A DNA stretch of 51,649 nt from Carex sylvatica (GCA_964058845.1 CAXKVR010000111.1:1-51649); one strand, 5' to 3'. Counted from the stretch's first letter, positions 35,287-47,199 are shown. Made by a program: numbers and translations. Notes: generated by a model not told the origin, from the sequence alone.

Positions 35287-36621
35287 ATATGCTCTCTGTC
35301 TTGCTTGTGCTTAACATAATTGCAACTGTTGCCTTCCAAATTCAATTTTTTCTGCAATAAATATATATACAACATTATAATTATTTTATGCAAAATTTGA
35401 AGTTAGAATTAAATTGAATTTATAATAATGTACCTTAATAGCTAATTTTAAATTATTTAATAATTTATTTTTAAATATACAATTTAAATTTATAAAATTC
35501 TAAGTTTCTAATTAACATATTTTTATTTTTATTTTCTTCAACATAAATTATATTATCATATTATTTATTTATGTACATACTTTCTTAACAACTAATCAAA
35601 GTTTAAAAGTATATTATAAATTTTGGAAGACTTAATTGTATTGTAAAATATCCACAAATTACTTCATTGGATTCCCTTATAATATTTGGCAATGGACGCA
35701 AAATTCCGGTTGAAATTACATTTTATGTAACCTGTGATTTTCTTTAAGATTCTCCATCTTCTTGCATTTTCTTGTAATAATTAAATTCGTATTTCTAAAA
35801 ACTTAATATTTAAAGTGTTAACTTGATTTTATTAAATAAATTAATGTAGTACATGTGTTCAATGAAATGTTCAAACCAAAATAGTATATTTTTAATTATT
35901 ATATTTGAAAAAAACAATTAAGGAAAAAAAATATAAATTAGAATGAAAAATGAAACAAACAAAAATATGAAAAATAAACATAATTGTTAAATATCTTACA
36001 AAATTTTCGTAATACACATAAATTATTACTTTTAAATAAAATTCAACCCACATAAATTTCCGATTGACCCACGGACGACATATTCCCATGCATTTTCATT
36101 AACTCACGAAACAAGAGTTTATATTTCATGTTCATGTATAGAAAATGTGAGTCATATATGAAATATATATGCATGTAATGCTATATAATATAATGTGTTA
36201 AAATCATTTAATTAAGCAATAAACATGTTATAATATTAATTATTGTATAAATATTGCTAATATAATTTTCATTACAAAATATTTTCTAAAATTAAAGTCA
36301 AATATAATTCCAATCCTATATTTTTAATTATGAAATTTGAAAAAAAAAAAAATAATTAAGAACCAACACTGACGGTTTTTCACAAAAGAGTCAGTGTTGA
36401 ACACCAACACTGACTGTTTTTAAAGCGTCAGTGTTGGCACTCAACACTGACGCTTTAAAAACAGTCAGTGTTAATAACTAACACTGACGCTTTAAAAACA
36501 GTCAGTGCTGAACACTAACACTGACTGTTTTTCAAGCGTCAGTGTTGGCACTCAACACTGACGCTTTAAAACAGTCAGTGTTGATAACCAACACTGACGC
36601 TTTAAAAACAGTCAGTGTTGG
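35287..36621. repeat. Duplicated segment inside the CACTA element, copy 1
   Basis: ATATGCTCTCTGTCTTGCTT through the first part of the hairpin array is repeated almost base for base from 36974. Copy 2 has an extra CTTTGGGGT early on and only scattered substitutions. The copies are 1687-1696 bp apart. Confidence 0.92.
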
Positions 36622-36712
36622 CTGCCAACACTGACTGTTCTTTTTAAAAACAGTCAGTGTTGACAGCCAATACTGACTGTTTTTAAAAAAAACAGTCAGT
36701 GTTGATAACAAA
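36361..36712. repeat. Internal hairpin array (CACTGACGC/GCGTCAGTG)
   Basis: Alternating AACACTGACGCTTTAAAAAC, AGTCAGTGTTG and reverse forms, about 17 half-sites. Same motif family as the left array but with a different spacer. It marks the end of copy 1 of the duplicated segment. Confidence 0.9.
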
Positions 36713-36973
36713 TTTTTTTATAAAAATTTACTTGAAACAAGCACGTACGTGATGGTGTAATAACATGTTATTGCAGCATCTTTTCTATATTAATTTTATA
36801 ATTTAACTATTTATTTTCTATGCAAGAAATTCTTGATTTTAGTTTGCATTATTTTTTATGCATGAATATTTGTTGTTGGGTATTAAGCCCTTAAATAACG
36901 GATCCAAGTTTGCATGACAATTAATGGTACGTGGGATACGGGGATAAGACAAAAAATTTGGTGCTGGCTTCAC

Positions 36974-38313
36974 ATATGCTCTCTGTCTTGCTTGTGCTTA
37001 ACATAATTGCAACTGTTGCCTTCCCTTTGGGGTAAATTCAATTTTTTCTGCAATAAATATATATACAACATTATAATTATTTTATGCAAAATTTGAAGTT
37101 AGAATTAAATTGAATTTATAATAATGTACCTTAATAGCTAATTTTAAATTATTTAATAATTTATTTTTAAATATACAATTTAAATTTATAAAATTCTAAG
37201 TTTCTAATTAACATATTTTTATTTTTATTTTCTTCAACATAAATTATATTATCATATTATTTATTTATGTACATACTTTCTTAACAACTAATCAAAGTTT
37301 AAAAGTATATTATAAATTTTGGAAGACTTAATTGTATTGTAAAATATCCACAAATTACTTCATTGGATTCCCTTATAATATTTGGCAATGGACGCAAAAT
37401 TCCGGTTGAAATTACATTTTATGTAACCTGTGATTTTCTTTAAGATTCTCCATCTTCTTGCATTTTCTTGTAATAATTAAATTCGTATTTCTAAAAACTT
37501 AATATTTAAAGTGTTAACTTGATTTTATTAAATAAATTAATGTAGTACATGTGTTCAATGAAATGTTCAAACCAAAATAGTATATTTTTAATTATTATAT
37601 TTGAAAAAAACAATTAAGGAAAAAAAATATAAATTAGAATGAAAAATGAAACAAACAAAAATACGAAAAATAAACATAATTGTTAAATATCTTACAAAAT
37701 TTTCGTAATACACATAAATTATTACTTTTAAATAAAATTCAACCCACATAAATTTCCGATTGACCCACGGACGACATATTCCCATGCATTTTCATTAACT
37801 CACGAAACAAGAGTTTATATTTCATGTTCATGTATAGAAAATGTGAGTCATATATGAAATATATATGCATGTAATGCTATATAATATAATGTGTTAAAAT
37901 CATTTAATTAAGAAATAAACATGTTATAATATTAATTATTGTATAAATATTGCTAATATAATTTTCATTACAAAATATTTTCTAAAATTAAAGTCAAATA
38001 TAATTCCAATCCTATATTTTTAATTATGAAATTTGAAAAAAAATAATAATTAAGAACCAACACTGACGGTTTTTCACAAAAGAGTTAGTGTTGAACACCA
38101 ACACTGACTGTTTTTAAAGCGTCAGTGTTGGCACTCAACACTGACGCTTTAAAAACAGTCAGTGTTAATAACTAACACTGACGCTTTAAAAACAGTCAGT
38201 GCTGAACACTAACACTGACTGTTTTTCAAGCGTCAGTGTTGGCACTCAACACTGACGCTTTAAAAACAGTCAGTGTTGATAACCAACACTGACGCTTTAA
38301 AAACAGTCAGTGT
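36974..38313. repeat. Duplicated segment inside the CACTA element, copy 2
   Basis: Second copy of the 35287-36621 segment. Similarity ends within the hairpin array near 38313, after which the right subterminal array continues on its own course. About 260 bp of unique sequence (36713-36973) lies between copy 1's array and this copy. Confidence 0.92.
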
Positions 38314-38790
38314 TGGTGTTCAACACTGACTGTTTTTAAAGCGTCAGTGTTGGTACTCAATACTGACGCTTGAAAAACAGTCAGTGTTTGTGTTTGACAC
38401 TGACGGTTCATGAAAACAGTCAGTGTTGTGGATCAATACTGACTGTTTTGAGAGCGTCAGTGTTGAACACCAACACTGACGGTTCTAAGCAGAACAGTCA
38501 GTGTTGGTTATGAACACTGACCGTTTTTAAAGCGTCAGTATTAAGCACCAATACTGACGCTTCAAAAACAATCAGTGTTGGTGTTCAACACTGACGCTTT
38601 AAAAACCGTCAGTGTTGACAACGAACGCTGACTGTTTTTTTTTTAAACCGTCAGTGTTGATAACAAACACTGACTGTTTTTCAAGCGTCAGTGTTGAACA
38701 AGAACACTGACTGTTATTTAATAAAAGTGTCAGTGTAGGTATAGCAACACTGATGGTTCCGTTAAAACAGTCGGTGATTAAGGGTCGGTG
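38058..38790. repeat. Right subterminal hairpin array of the CACTA element
   Basis: Around 35 half-sites of CACTGAC(G/T)(G/C) or its inverse spread over 730 bp with A/T-rich spacers, ending 20 bp before the right terminus. Spacing is less regular than in the left array. Confidence 0.9.
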
Positions 38791-38814
38791 AAGGGGTTTT
38801 TTGTACTAGTGCGC

Positions 38815-39196
38815 GTAGCATGTGCATTGGACTAAAATTACCGGATTCAAAGTTCAAACGACCAATCCAAACTATTCATTTTGTTCTCCATATTAATATG
38901 TGTTTGGATATCAAATTTTATATTTTTTTGAATTTTTTTTACTACTTATTAAGCCACTTTGAAAATCGCTGATCCAACGGTAACAGTAAAATTAAAAGAC
39001 ACCGTTGGATCAGCGATTTTTAAAGTGGCTTAATAAATAGTAAAAATATTCCAAAAAAGGTAAAATTTGGTCTCCAAACACATTAATAAGGAGAACAAAA
39101 TGAACGATTTAGATCAGTTATTTAGACTTTAAATCTGTGATTTATAGTCTAATGCACAAAAATGCCTATGCATTGCAATATATGATAACCTTACTC
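38815..39196. mobile_element. MITE next to the CACTA element, left end truncated
   Basis: GTGCATTGGACTAAAATTAC near the start is mirrored by TATAGTCTAATGCACAAAAA near 39145. The right end ATTGCAATATATGATAACCT + TAC matches the left end of the 29523 element. The core has GATCCAACGGTAACAGTAAA and its inverse. The first ~7 bases (GTAGCAT) belong to the neighbouring split MITE. Confidence 0.75.
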
Positions 39197-40980
39197 TCTC
39201 TCTATATATATATTATTGAATCTCAACTTCGTTTTATGTATATATATTGTTCGAGTAGATTATTATTATTATTATTATTATATTCATATCTATACTTTAT
39301 GTTATTTAATTTCAACTTTTTTTATATTGTTCAAGTAAGAGTGTCAATTAATACAATACATAATTAAAAGGAGATATTTTATATGTTTTTTACAATTAAT
39401 TAATCTTACATATATATACTACTTTTACTTATTAAATTTTGATGTTATCCATACTCTATTTTTATCTATTAAAAATAACATATAACAAAATGAATAACGG
39501 ATAATTATTGAATAAATATAATTTAAAAATATAACAAATAAATTAATATTAAACATCACGTATATAATATACATAAAAGGTAATTTTTTAAATATTTTCT
39601 ACAACCAGTTTAAAAATTATATATTATTTATCAAATATAAATTAATTTTGTCTTACATTTATTAATTGAAAAATAATATAAAATGTTGGAGAAATTAATT
39701 TTATCATAAATTAATTAATAAAATGTATAAATTTTTGTGTAAATCAATTTAATCATAAGAACAAAAAATATATAGTTGGATAAATTTAATCATATAGCTA
39801 TCTTCGAATGTAAGGGTTCACTGGGAAGTGTTGGAACTTTTCAAATAGTTCACAAAACCTGTTGTTGGGCAAACCAATTTTTTTCCCACACTTTCTCAAT
39901 TATTTTCACAAGACATGTTCTGACTGTATTATTTTTTTCTCGCTATTGATCTATTGGTCATTAAACAGGTCGGAACCATTGTCCCTCTTTTCTACAAGAG
40001 AATAACAAACAATAAAGTACACTCTAGTTCACTCTCAAGTTTAAATATGAATGTAACTAGTTTCTTTTCTTTTTCTCTGTGGGACTAACTTTAGATCCAA
40101 TCCGGAACTATCTAGTACTCAACTTCTATAATTTATTATAATTAAAAAAAAAATTATTTGTTACACATGGAACAACTTTATCTTCTTCATCAAATAGATT
40201 TAAAAGAACGTGAACATCACCTTACAATAGAAAGTGATTAAAGATTATTAATTGTTTGATTGAAGCATTTTAGAATTATATTTTTTTAAAATTTTACTGT
40301 TACAAATATTTGTCACCAGCTTTAGTTAAATAATTTGATTGAGAATTTTATAAATATTATTACTGGAAATAAGATATTATTTAATTATTTGATTGAGAAA
40401 TATAAATAAAATAAATCACGATTTCTCACAACTAATTTCATGGTAAAACTGAACACTCATTTAATCAATCTTGTGTGTATTTATGAACATGGGTTCCCGC
40501 GAATTAAATAGCGGATTCTCAAACTTGTAGAATTTCATCATGTACAATCCTATAACAAACAAACATGTTCTTATATTACAATATTTATCAGTTACACAAT
40601 ATGGTAACCAGTATAAATTAATTTTATTCTACTCTATTTGATAAGTTACGGAATTTTTTTTCTTACCCCATGCATTCATACTCATTAATTAAGTTAATGA
40701 AAAAATAATTTTACTCATATATACATGTTTACAAATACAATATAATTCAGATAAATTATTAAATGAGTTCCGGTAACACCTCTAAATCGAGCAAGGCAAT
40801 TGAGAAAAAAAAAATCCTAACGTCCGGAGAACTCTGGAAGGAAAAATATCGATATTACCGATATTGAATCAGCACGAGATGATGAGAACTGAAACTAACT
40901 TCCTGGCTTGATGCTTTCCTGCACCATGTACACATGATTTATTTAACTGTACACATGCTTTCCTGGTTTGAAGTTTTTTT
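39197..40980. other. Intergenic, AT-rich, no gene seen
   Basis: Contains a (TTA)n run at 39259-39281 and otherwise unstructured AT-rich sequence. No supported exon, RNA gene or terminal repeat. Confidence 0.5.
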
Positions 40981-41160
40981 ATCGCTTGACTTTAAACTAA
41001 ATTAATTTGAATGTTTAAAATTTTGACATGCAAACACATTACTCGTAAGATAAGCAGATTTTAACAGTTTAGATTCATCATTTCAAGTCAATTTGACAGA
41101 TTTTAGATTTAAATTTACCAAAAAACTTGGTAAACTTAAGAACACCCTAGTTCTATTCTA
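40981..41160. repeat. Truncated relative of the 28163-28480 foldback
   Basis: Shares CTTGACTTTA, GAATGTTTAAAATTTT, TTACTCGTAAG, TTTAGATTCATCATTT and the end AACTTAAGAACACCCTAGTT + CTA with the right arm at 28310-28480. The left arm is absent. Confidence 0.75.
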
Positions 41161-41216
41161 TATATTATTCGTTTATTCGAATTCTAATATATTATCAGAT
41201 AAGAATAGTTTACGGA

Positions 41217-41300
41217 TATATATATATATATATGTATATATGTATATGTATATATGTATAGCCAACCTCTATATATACATACATGTATGTATGTATATAT
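41217..41300. repeat. TA/TATG microsatellite with a solo MITE terminus
   Basis: TATATATG repeats contain GCCAACCTCT at 41261-41270, the same as the right terminus of the next element. Together with AGAGGTTGGC at 41301 it forms a ~50-bp palindrome (41261-41310). Confidence 0.85.
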
Positions 41301-41727
41301 AGAGGTTGGCTACTATGCTTATATAAGCATATCCCCACATATGCTTATAACTCATTTTTGTGCTTCCAATGTCCAAATGGTCGATCTGAACCGTTCATCT
41401 TGTTCTCCATATTAATATGTGCTTGGAAACTAAATTTTACATTTTTCTGAATTTTTTTACTATTTATTAAGCCACTTTGAAAATCGCTGATCCAACGGTG
41501 GCTGCACAAAACAGTAAAATCAGCAGCCACCGTTGGATTAATAATTTTCAAAGTGGCTTAATAAATAGTAAACAAATTCAGAAAAATATAAAATTTAGTA
41601 TCCAAGCACATATTAATATGGAGAACAAGATGAACGGTTCAGATCGACCATTTGGACATTGGAAGCACAAAAATGAGTTATAAGCATATGTGGAGATATG
41701 CTTATATAAGCATAGTAGCCAACCTCT
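41301..41727. mobile_element. Near-perfect foldback MITE, AGAGGTTGGCTA ends
   Basis: Arms of about 210 bp: AGAGGTTGGCTACTATGCTT at the left and AAGCATAGTAGCCAACCTCT at the right. Both arms carry ATATTAATATG, ATCCAACGGTGGCTG and its mirror CAGCCACCGTTGGAT. Arm identity is high enough that the two strands give almost the same ~68-residue frame, which is not a gene. Flanked by TA-type microsatellite. Confidence 0.92.
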
Positions 41728-42076
41728 GTATATATATATATGTATGTATGTATATATGTATATGTATATATATATATGTATGTATGTATATATGTATATG
41801 TATATGTATATATGTATATATGTATATGTGTATATATGTATATGTGTAGATGTGTATATGTGTATATGTGTACATGTGTATATGTATACATGTGTATATG
41901 TATACATCTATAGATGTATACATATGTACACATGTATACATATATACACATGTATACATATATACATGTATACATATATATATGTGTATGTATGTATGTA
42001 TGTATGTATGTATATGTATGTATATGTATGTATATGTACACACATATATACACATATATGTACACATATATATACA
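41728..42076. repeat. TATG/TACA microsatellite, ~350 bp
   Basis: TGTATATA and GTATGTAT units that switch to TACATG/CACATA forms towards the right, giving local palindromes. Long Tyr/Ile/His frames on both strands are artefacts. Confidence 0.95.
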
Positions 42077-42892
42077 CTTGTATAATTTAAGTGCATATAA
42101 ATACGAAGATGATTTTAGTTTCTGAAGGAGATATATATATATTTTGTAATAACATGACAAATTTAATATGAAATTAAAATCATCTTGATCATTATAATGA
42201 TTAAACATTTGAATTATATCCGCATTTTATTTTATGTTATTTATATTATTTAATGACAAGAATAATTCATAAAATAATATGTTAATTTTATTTGTTGTAA
42301 TATTTAAATTACTTATTTGAATTATATCCGTATATGTTATATGTTTAATATTCGATTCATAATTGTACATGTTTAATATCCAATTAGTGTTCGTAGTAGT
42401 TTAGTATTCGGTCCATATCTGTAATCGAAGATCAAAATGAATAGATATATAATTTTACCAATACCCAATATGTATCTCATCCGTTTGATATTGTTTCTTT
42501 GTTATAGATCTTCGTGTATATCAAAGGGTGTTAAGCTATCCTATAATTTTAATTTTTTTTAATTTTTTATATTTAAATTTAATTGAAATTTTTTCTTTTT
42601 TAGGTTTTTATATAGTTCAGTTTTTTTTTTATAAAACATCAAATATTTACTTATAACTTAGTAATTAAAGTTACTTATTGTGGTTGTAAGAGAATTTCAG
42701 TTCAAATTTTACCAGAGCATTATATATTTTTACATTTTATGTTTCAGTTTCTCTATTTAAATTCTTTAATTCCACCTTGCTTATTTTATTCGCTACGTAT
42801 GAGATATGAAAAGTAATCCAAACATAATGTTATTAAACAAAGAATATGCCCGATACTACGATAATAAATTTTATTGATGGTCAGAATTCTTA
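42077..42892. other. Intergenic, no gene seen
   Basis: AT-rich sequence with no supported exon or terminal repeats. Confidence 0.5.
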
Positions 42893-43352
42893 GGATGCGT
42901 TTGAATGACTCAAGAATAGAGCTAATTTTGAGTTACCTTCATTATTCTCAAACCTTGGTGATCCAAACACAAATTAGCAAATCGAGTTAGCTGTAATATA
43001 ATATTACTTTAAACATTAGATTAGTATTAAAGAAAATATTAGATTAATTATAATATAATACTATTTTAAATATTTAATTAGTATTAAATAAAATATTACA
43101 TTAGTATTAAATAATATTAGTTTATATATTAAATGTAATATAATATTTGCTTAAATATTATATTAGTTTAATTATTATTTTATTCATTCTCTTCATCATT
43201 TTCTCAAGTATACAATCTAAACGACTTTTTTGCTAATCCGAATAGGTCAAAATTAGTGTTATTTTCAAACTAACTCAGATTAGCACTATTCTCAACCACT
43301 AACTTAAAAATCGCTATTTTTGTACTAATCCTTGCACGATCCAAACATACCC
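42893..43352. mobile_element. Tourist-like (PIF/Harbinger) MITE, TSD TTA
   Basis: The left end GGATGCGTTTGAATGACTCA and the right end GATCCAAACATACCC are diverged inverted repeats, with TTA directly outside each (42890-42892 and 43353-43355), the duplication typical of PIF/Harbinger. The interior has repeated ATTAGTATTAAATAAAATAT units. Confidence 0.7.
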
Positions 43353-43355
43353 TTA

Positions 43356-44519
43356 ATCCTAATTAGAAGAGATTTCAAAATATGAAAAAGTTCACCCCGT
43401 TGTAAAAAAAGGTTCCTGAGCAGGTTTTGGCGATTAACGAGGAAGATGTTTTATATTTTAAAAAGAAAACATTTTTTATCTGATTTTTAGTCGATATCTG
43501 CGATCATGTTACAATGATAATACAACTATAGTAAGAAATCTCGACGATTTTGTCGAAAACCCATACATTACATATCTTAATTATTATTTTTTTATGATAT
43601 CACATTATATATATTCAATATGAATTAGATCAATTAAGATACATTTACAGTTGTTTTGTCATTAAAACCATAACTACATACTAATATTGTAACAAAGATA
43701 TATTTTAATTGAAAAAAATTCACATATAAAATGACATATTTTTATAAAAAATAGATCAATAAAAATAATAACTATTCAACAATAGAAAAAATAAATCAAT
43801 GTATTTCTATTCAAATATAAAACTCATTCTTTACGGATATACCAATGAGCTTTTCTTTTACTGATACATACTATTTTTTTTTGTTATGTTGCTTAACGGA
43901 AAAATAAGATTAAAAAATCATCAAAAATAATACAAGGGTTATTATCATCTTTCTAGAATTTATATGTATTTGTGTACATCAGATTTACTTAAATAAATCA
44001 TGAATAAATGATCAATACATTCTTTAAATGACATAAAATATTAGAAAAAAAAAAAAAAATACCACGTGTTTTTGGCAAAGATGGGAAAAATAAATATTGA
44101 TACGGGGATATTGTTTTTTTCAAAAGGACGACCAAATTTAATATTAATTGCTTAAAAAAAATTAGATTATAATTGTGTTGCTATAGCACTACAACTTGTA
44201 CATTGTGATTCATTAACAACACAACAACGCGATATAATTTGGTTCTATAGTTCTTCAAAATTCTTTATAATCATAATACCAGAGAACATGCCATTTTTCT
44301 TTTCTATTGATTGGTTGATTTACTTGACGATAAATTATTATGAAGATATGACTAATTAATTATCAATCAATCTAAATTATTTTTAAATTGTTTTTCTAGT
44401 AATAATTTTTTTCTTCTATTTGACTAATTTGTAAAAACATACAATTTTTTAATTTTACGATTTCTTCTATGATAGAGTTATGCAGGTTCAAGCTAATTGG
44501 AATTGCAATATGGATTGCT
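43356..44519. other. Intergenic, AT-rich, no gene seen
   Basis: No supported exon, RNA gene or repeat. Contains an A run at 44045-44059. Confidence 0.5.
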
Positions 44520-45400
44520 TGAACTGAAAAAATCATGAAGACGCTTATCAAGATTTTAAATTGTAATATTTTAAACTTGATAAAGTGTATTTTATGTTGT
44601 TTCAACATGATACAAACGTTGATAATATTTGTAAAACGTTATAACGATTTAATCTGTAAAAAAATACTTAGGGACAGCTTGATCAAACTCAGATTTAATC
44701 TTAAACGTTACAGACGTTTTATAAACGTTGTAACATTTTAATTAAATTTATGTTTTCAAAAATTCTATTTTTGATCAAGTTTTACAGAGCCAAATCGCTG
44801 TGAACATTTTATAAACGTTGGTAACGTTTTGATCAATCTCACAGAAAAAAAAAACTAAATTCAAATTGAGATAAAACGTTATAACATTTTAAGTCAAAAA
44901 AACTCATTTTAGAGCTCTCTATAAATAAACCATTGGTCTTCTCCCCAAAGGTATCTCAGCGGACCCTAACTTTTAAAAACACTATTTTTCTGTGAGCTTG
45001 GTTCCTCCATTGTTGATTGAGCTTAAAATTTCAATATCTCTTAAACAACCTCAAACTCACTTCACTAATCTTGAGTTAGATTAGGTTAGAGTGATATTTA
45101 TAGTGTTTCTCTTGAGATTCTAAACTTGAGGCCTTGTTCTCTATTTGAGTTAGCCGTGTAACTTTCCAAATGTTTTGTAAGGGCTCACCGGTTCACAAGT
45201 TGTAATCATTTCTCGTTAGGTATAGAAAGGCGCACCTAGAAGAGGTTGCGACTCTCCAGAGACGTAGATCTTTGATTTGCCAAATTCCGTTATCACTCCG
45301 CGTGTCAAATTTCTCTAAACTCATCTATTTACTTTTAATTGTAATTATTTTCAGTTTTTAGAGCTATTAGCGGTGCACTCATTTTTAGTTTTTACTGCAA
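44520..45400 (+). repeat. Possible LTR or promoter fragment with repeated AAACGTT motifs
   Basis: AAACGTT(A/G)TAAC(G/A) words recur at 44634, 44703, 44732, 44812 and 44874, followed by CTCTCTATAAATAAACC (44918-44934), a good TATA element, and then a leader-like CT-rich stretch. This order resembles the U3-R part of a plant LTR. No TG...CA borders or coding neighbour were found, so the class is unproven. Confidence 0.35.
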
Positions 45401-45716
45401 ATGTGTTTTTAGGCTATTTTGGCAGGTTTTGTAAGAAGTTGCATATTTAGGCAAAAAAACAGAGCTAAAATGTCATATTTAGGCGATTTTTGAAGATAAC
45501 GTCAAAATAGGGCATCACATGGAGCATGCAACATCTCACATGAAGTGCACAACATGCAAAATGGTGAAAAATGCTGAAAATTTGCTAAGCCAGGAGTCAT
45601 ACAGCCTAACCCTAGTCCGTATGAGGACTACCCCAGTGGCCGCACAGACCCACGGATCTAATCCCCGGACTGTCTTATTTGGATTAGATCTCAGTCGTTG
45701 ATGTTATTTCTGAGTT

Positions 45717-46920
45717 CACTAGTGGAAAATATGGAATCAGGATCGGTTATATACACATATTAGTATCGGAATACAACCGATCCTGATGAAGGCGATACTG
45801 ATACTACACTAATCTGGATCGGTTGTTTTGAAACAACCGATCCTAATAGTGTTTTTTTTTTTTCAGAACCAACTTTAAAAAAAAAAAAAAAAAACACACT
45901 AATAGTTACTAATAGTTTCAAAACAAAAACATTAATAGTTTCAAAACACTAATAGTTTCAAAACACTAATAGTTTCAAAACAACCGATCATAATAGTATT
46001 TTTTTTTTTTTTCAAAACCAACTTAAAAAAAAAACTATCAGGATCGGTTGTTTAAAACAACCGATCCTGATGTTATATTGGATCTAAAAAAATATTTTTT
46101 TTTATTTGGTCAGCTTCTATATATATTTGCTGACCAGCATAATTTTTTTTTTTTATTTACCATTGATTTATTGGAGCTCAAAATCAATTAAGAACACAAA
46201 ATAAAATTCATGAAACACAAAAAAAAGTACAATAGTTGAAGAAATTTGGTGCAATAGCAAAATAAAATTTAGCCACATGTATGGCACTCCCTCTTTTATC
46301 GTCTCCTCCAGTGCAAACTTCAAAATCTGAACAAATATTTATATCATTAATTGCTTGCTTATGCATATTCGATGCATGTATTATTTAAATTGAAAGACAA
46401 GGAAAACCTAGCTAACATACCTCAAAGTGTACCTCTTCACCGCCGATGGAATAATCTCAAAAAGCCTTGCTCAAATGAAAAAAAAAAAAAAATTTGAAAC
46501 CATGAACTGTAACACTGCAATTTAGTGTAAATTAAAAATACAAAAGATGCTCAAATGTACATAAGAGATTTGAGAAAATAAATAGTATGTACCTTAAGTA
46601 TAATTTAAGGGCATAAGCCGGGGCATCATCCTTCATCTCATTCCATGAACTTGGAAGAGATGGATGGCACATCCTTGTCAGTTTTCGTCTTCTTCGCCTT
46701 TTTTTGACATGATCGAGACAGAGAGAGACAAAGATTGCTAAGTTAAGAGACGCCGATCTTATTAGTTTTTAGGATCGGTTTTGTAAATAAAACCGATCCA
46801 GATAGATATTAGTATCGGTTGTCTCATATAGCCGATTCAGATCCAGATAGATATTAGTATCGGTTGTCTCATATAGCCGATCCAGATAAGTCGATTCTAA
46901 TTCCTATTTTTCTACTAGTG
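45717..46920. mobile_element. Small non-autonomous CACTA-like element with ATCGGTT subterminal repeats
   Basis: The left end CACTAGTGGAAAATATGGAA and the right end TTCCTATTTTTCTACTAGTG are inverted repeats. Subterminal AGGATCGGTTGTTT...AAACAACCGATCCT hairpins occur several times near both ends (45740-46070 and 46770-46880). Length 1.2 kb, no protein coding. Flanking triplets are GTT and ATT, so the target duplication is imperfect or mutated. Confidence 0.75.
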
Positions 46921-47199
46921 ATTGAATCCTTCTAGAATGACGCACCTACTTGACCTCCAAGTTTGCCGAATTATTTTTGGCTGCACCCTAACTCCAATAT
47001 AATGTCGATGAAGTAGAATCGAAAATTCGTTACTGTTTTTAATTTGTCTAGCATGATGTGTTCTTGCACCAAATGTACGTATATCGGTATATTTAAGTCC
47101 AAGATATATGAGACATGCTGGATGGGTCTCCAGCTTGTTGAGACCGGAAAAAAGGGAAAATATTTGCCAACTGGCCTGATGCCACACATATATAACAAG
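46921..47199. other. Short intergenic stretch, nothing recognised
   Basis: No exon-like conservation or repeat structure is recognised; the minus-strand frames here resemble no family known to me. Confidence 0.4.

Larger units (their letters stand above)
30411..38811. mobile_element. CACTA (En/Spm-type) element with Ulp1-like gene, 8.4 kb
   Basis: The left end CACTAGTACAAAAAACCC and the right end GGGGTTTTTTGTACTAGTG are inverted repeats with the CACTA hallmark. CGC flanks both sides (30408-30410 and 38812-38814), the 3-bp duplication expected for this superfamily. Long subterminal arrays of CACTGACGC/GCGTCAGTG lie inside both ends. The interior holds a seven-exon minus-strand Ulp1-like protease gene, a broken exon duplicate, an internal MITE and a duplicated segment. 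No TNP2/TNPD transposase domain was recognised, so it probably depends on a transposase from elsewhere. Confidence 0.92.

Noticed and set aside
35892..37785. Pair of identical ~65-residue minus-strand frames
   Set aside because: They repeat only because the 1.3 kb segment is duplicated; the sequence is AT-rich and shows no domain.
41578..42208. Long Tyr/Ile/His-rich open frames on both strands
   Set aside because: They are translations of TATG/TACA microsatellite and have no codon or domain signal.
45519..45701. Small ORF of 60 residues with two CxxC-like Cys
   Set aside because: No family resemblance, no splice or promoter context, and it stops just before a transposon; chance is more likely.
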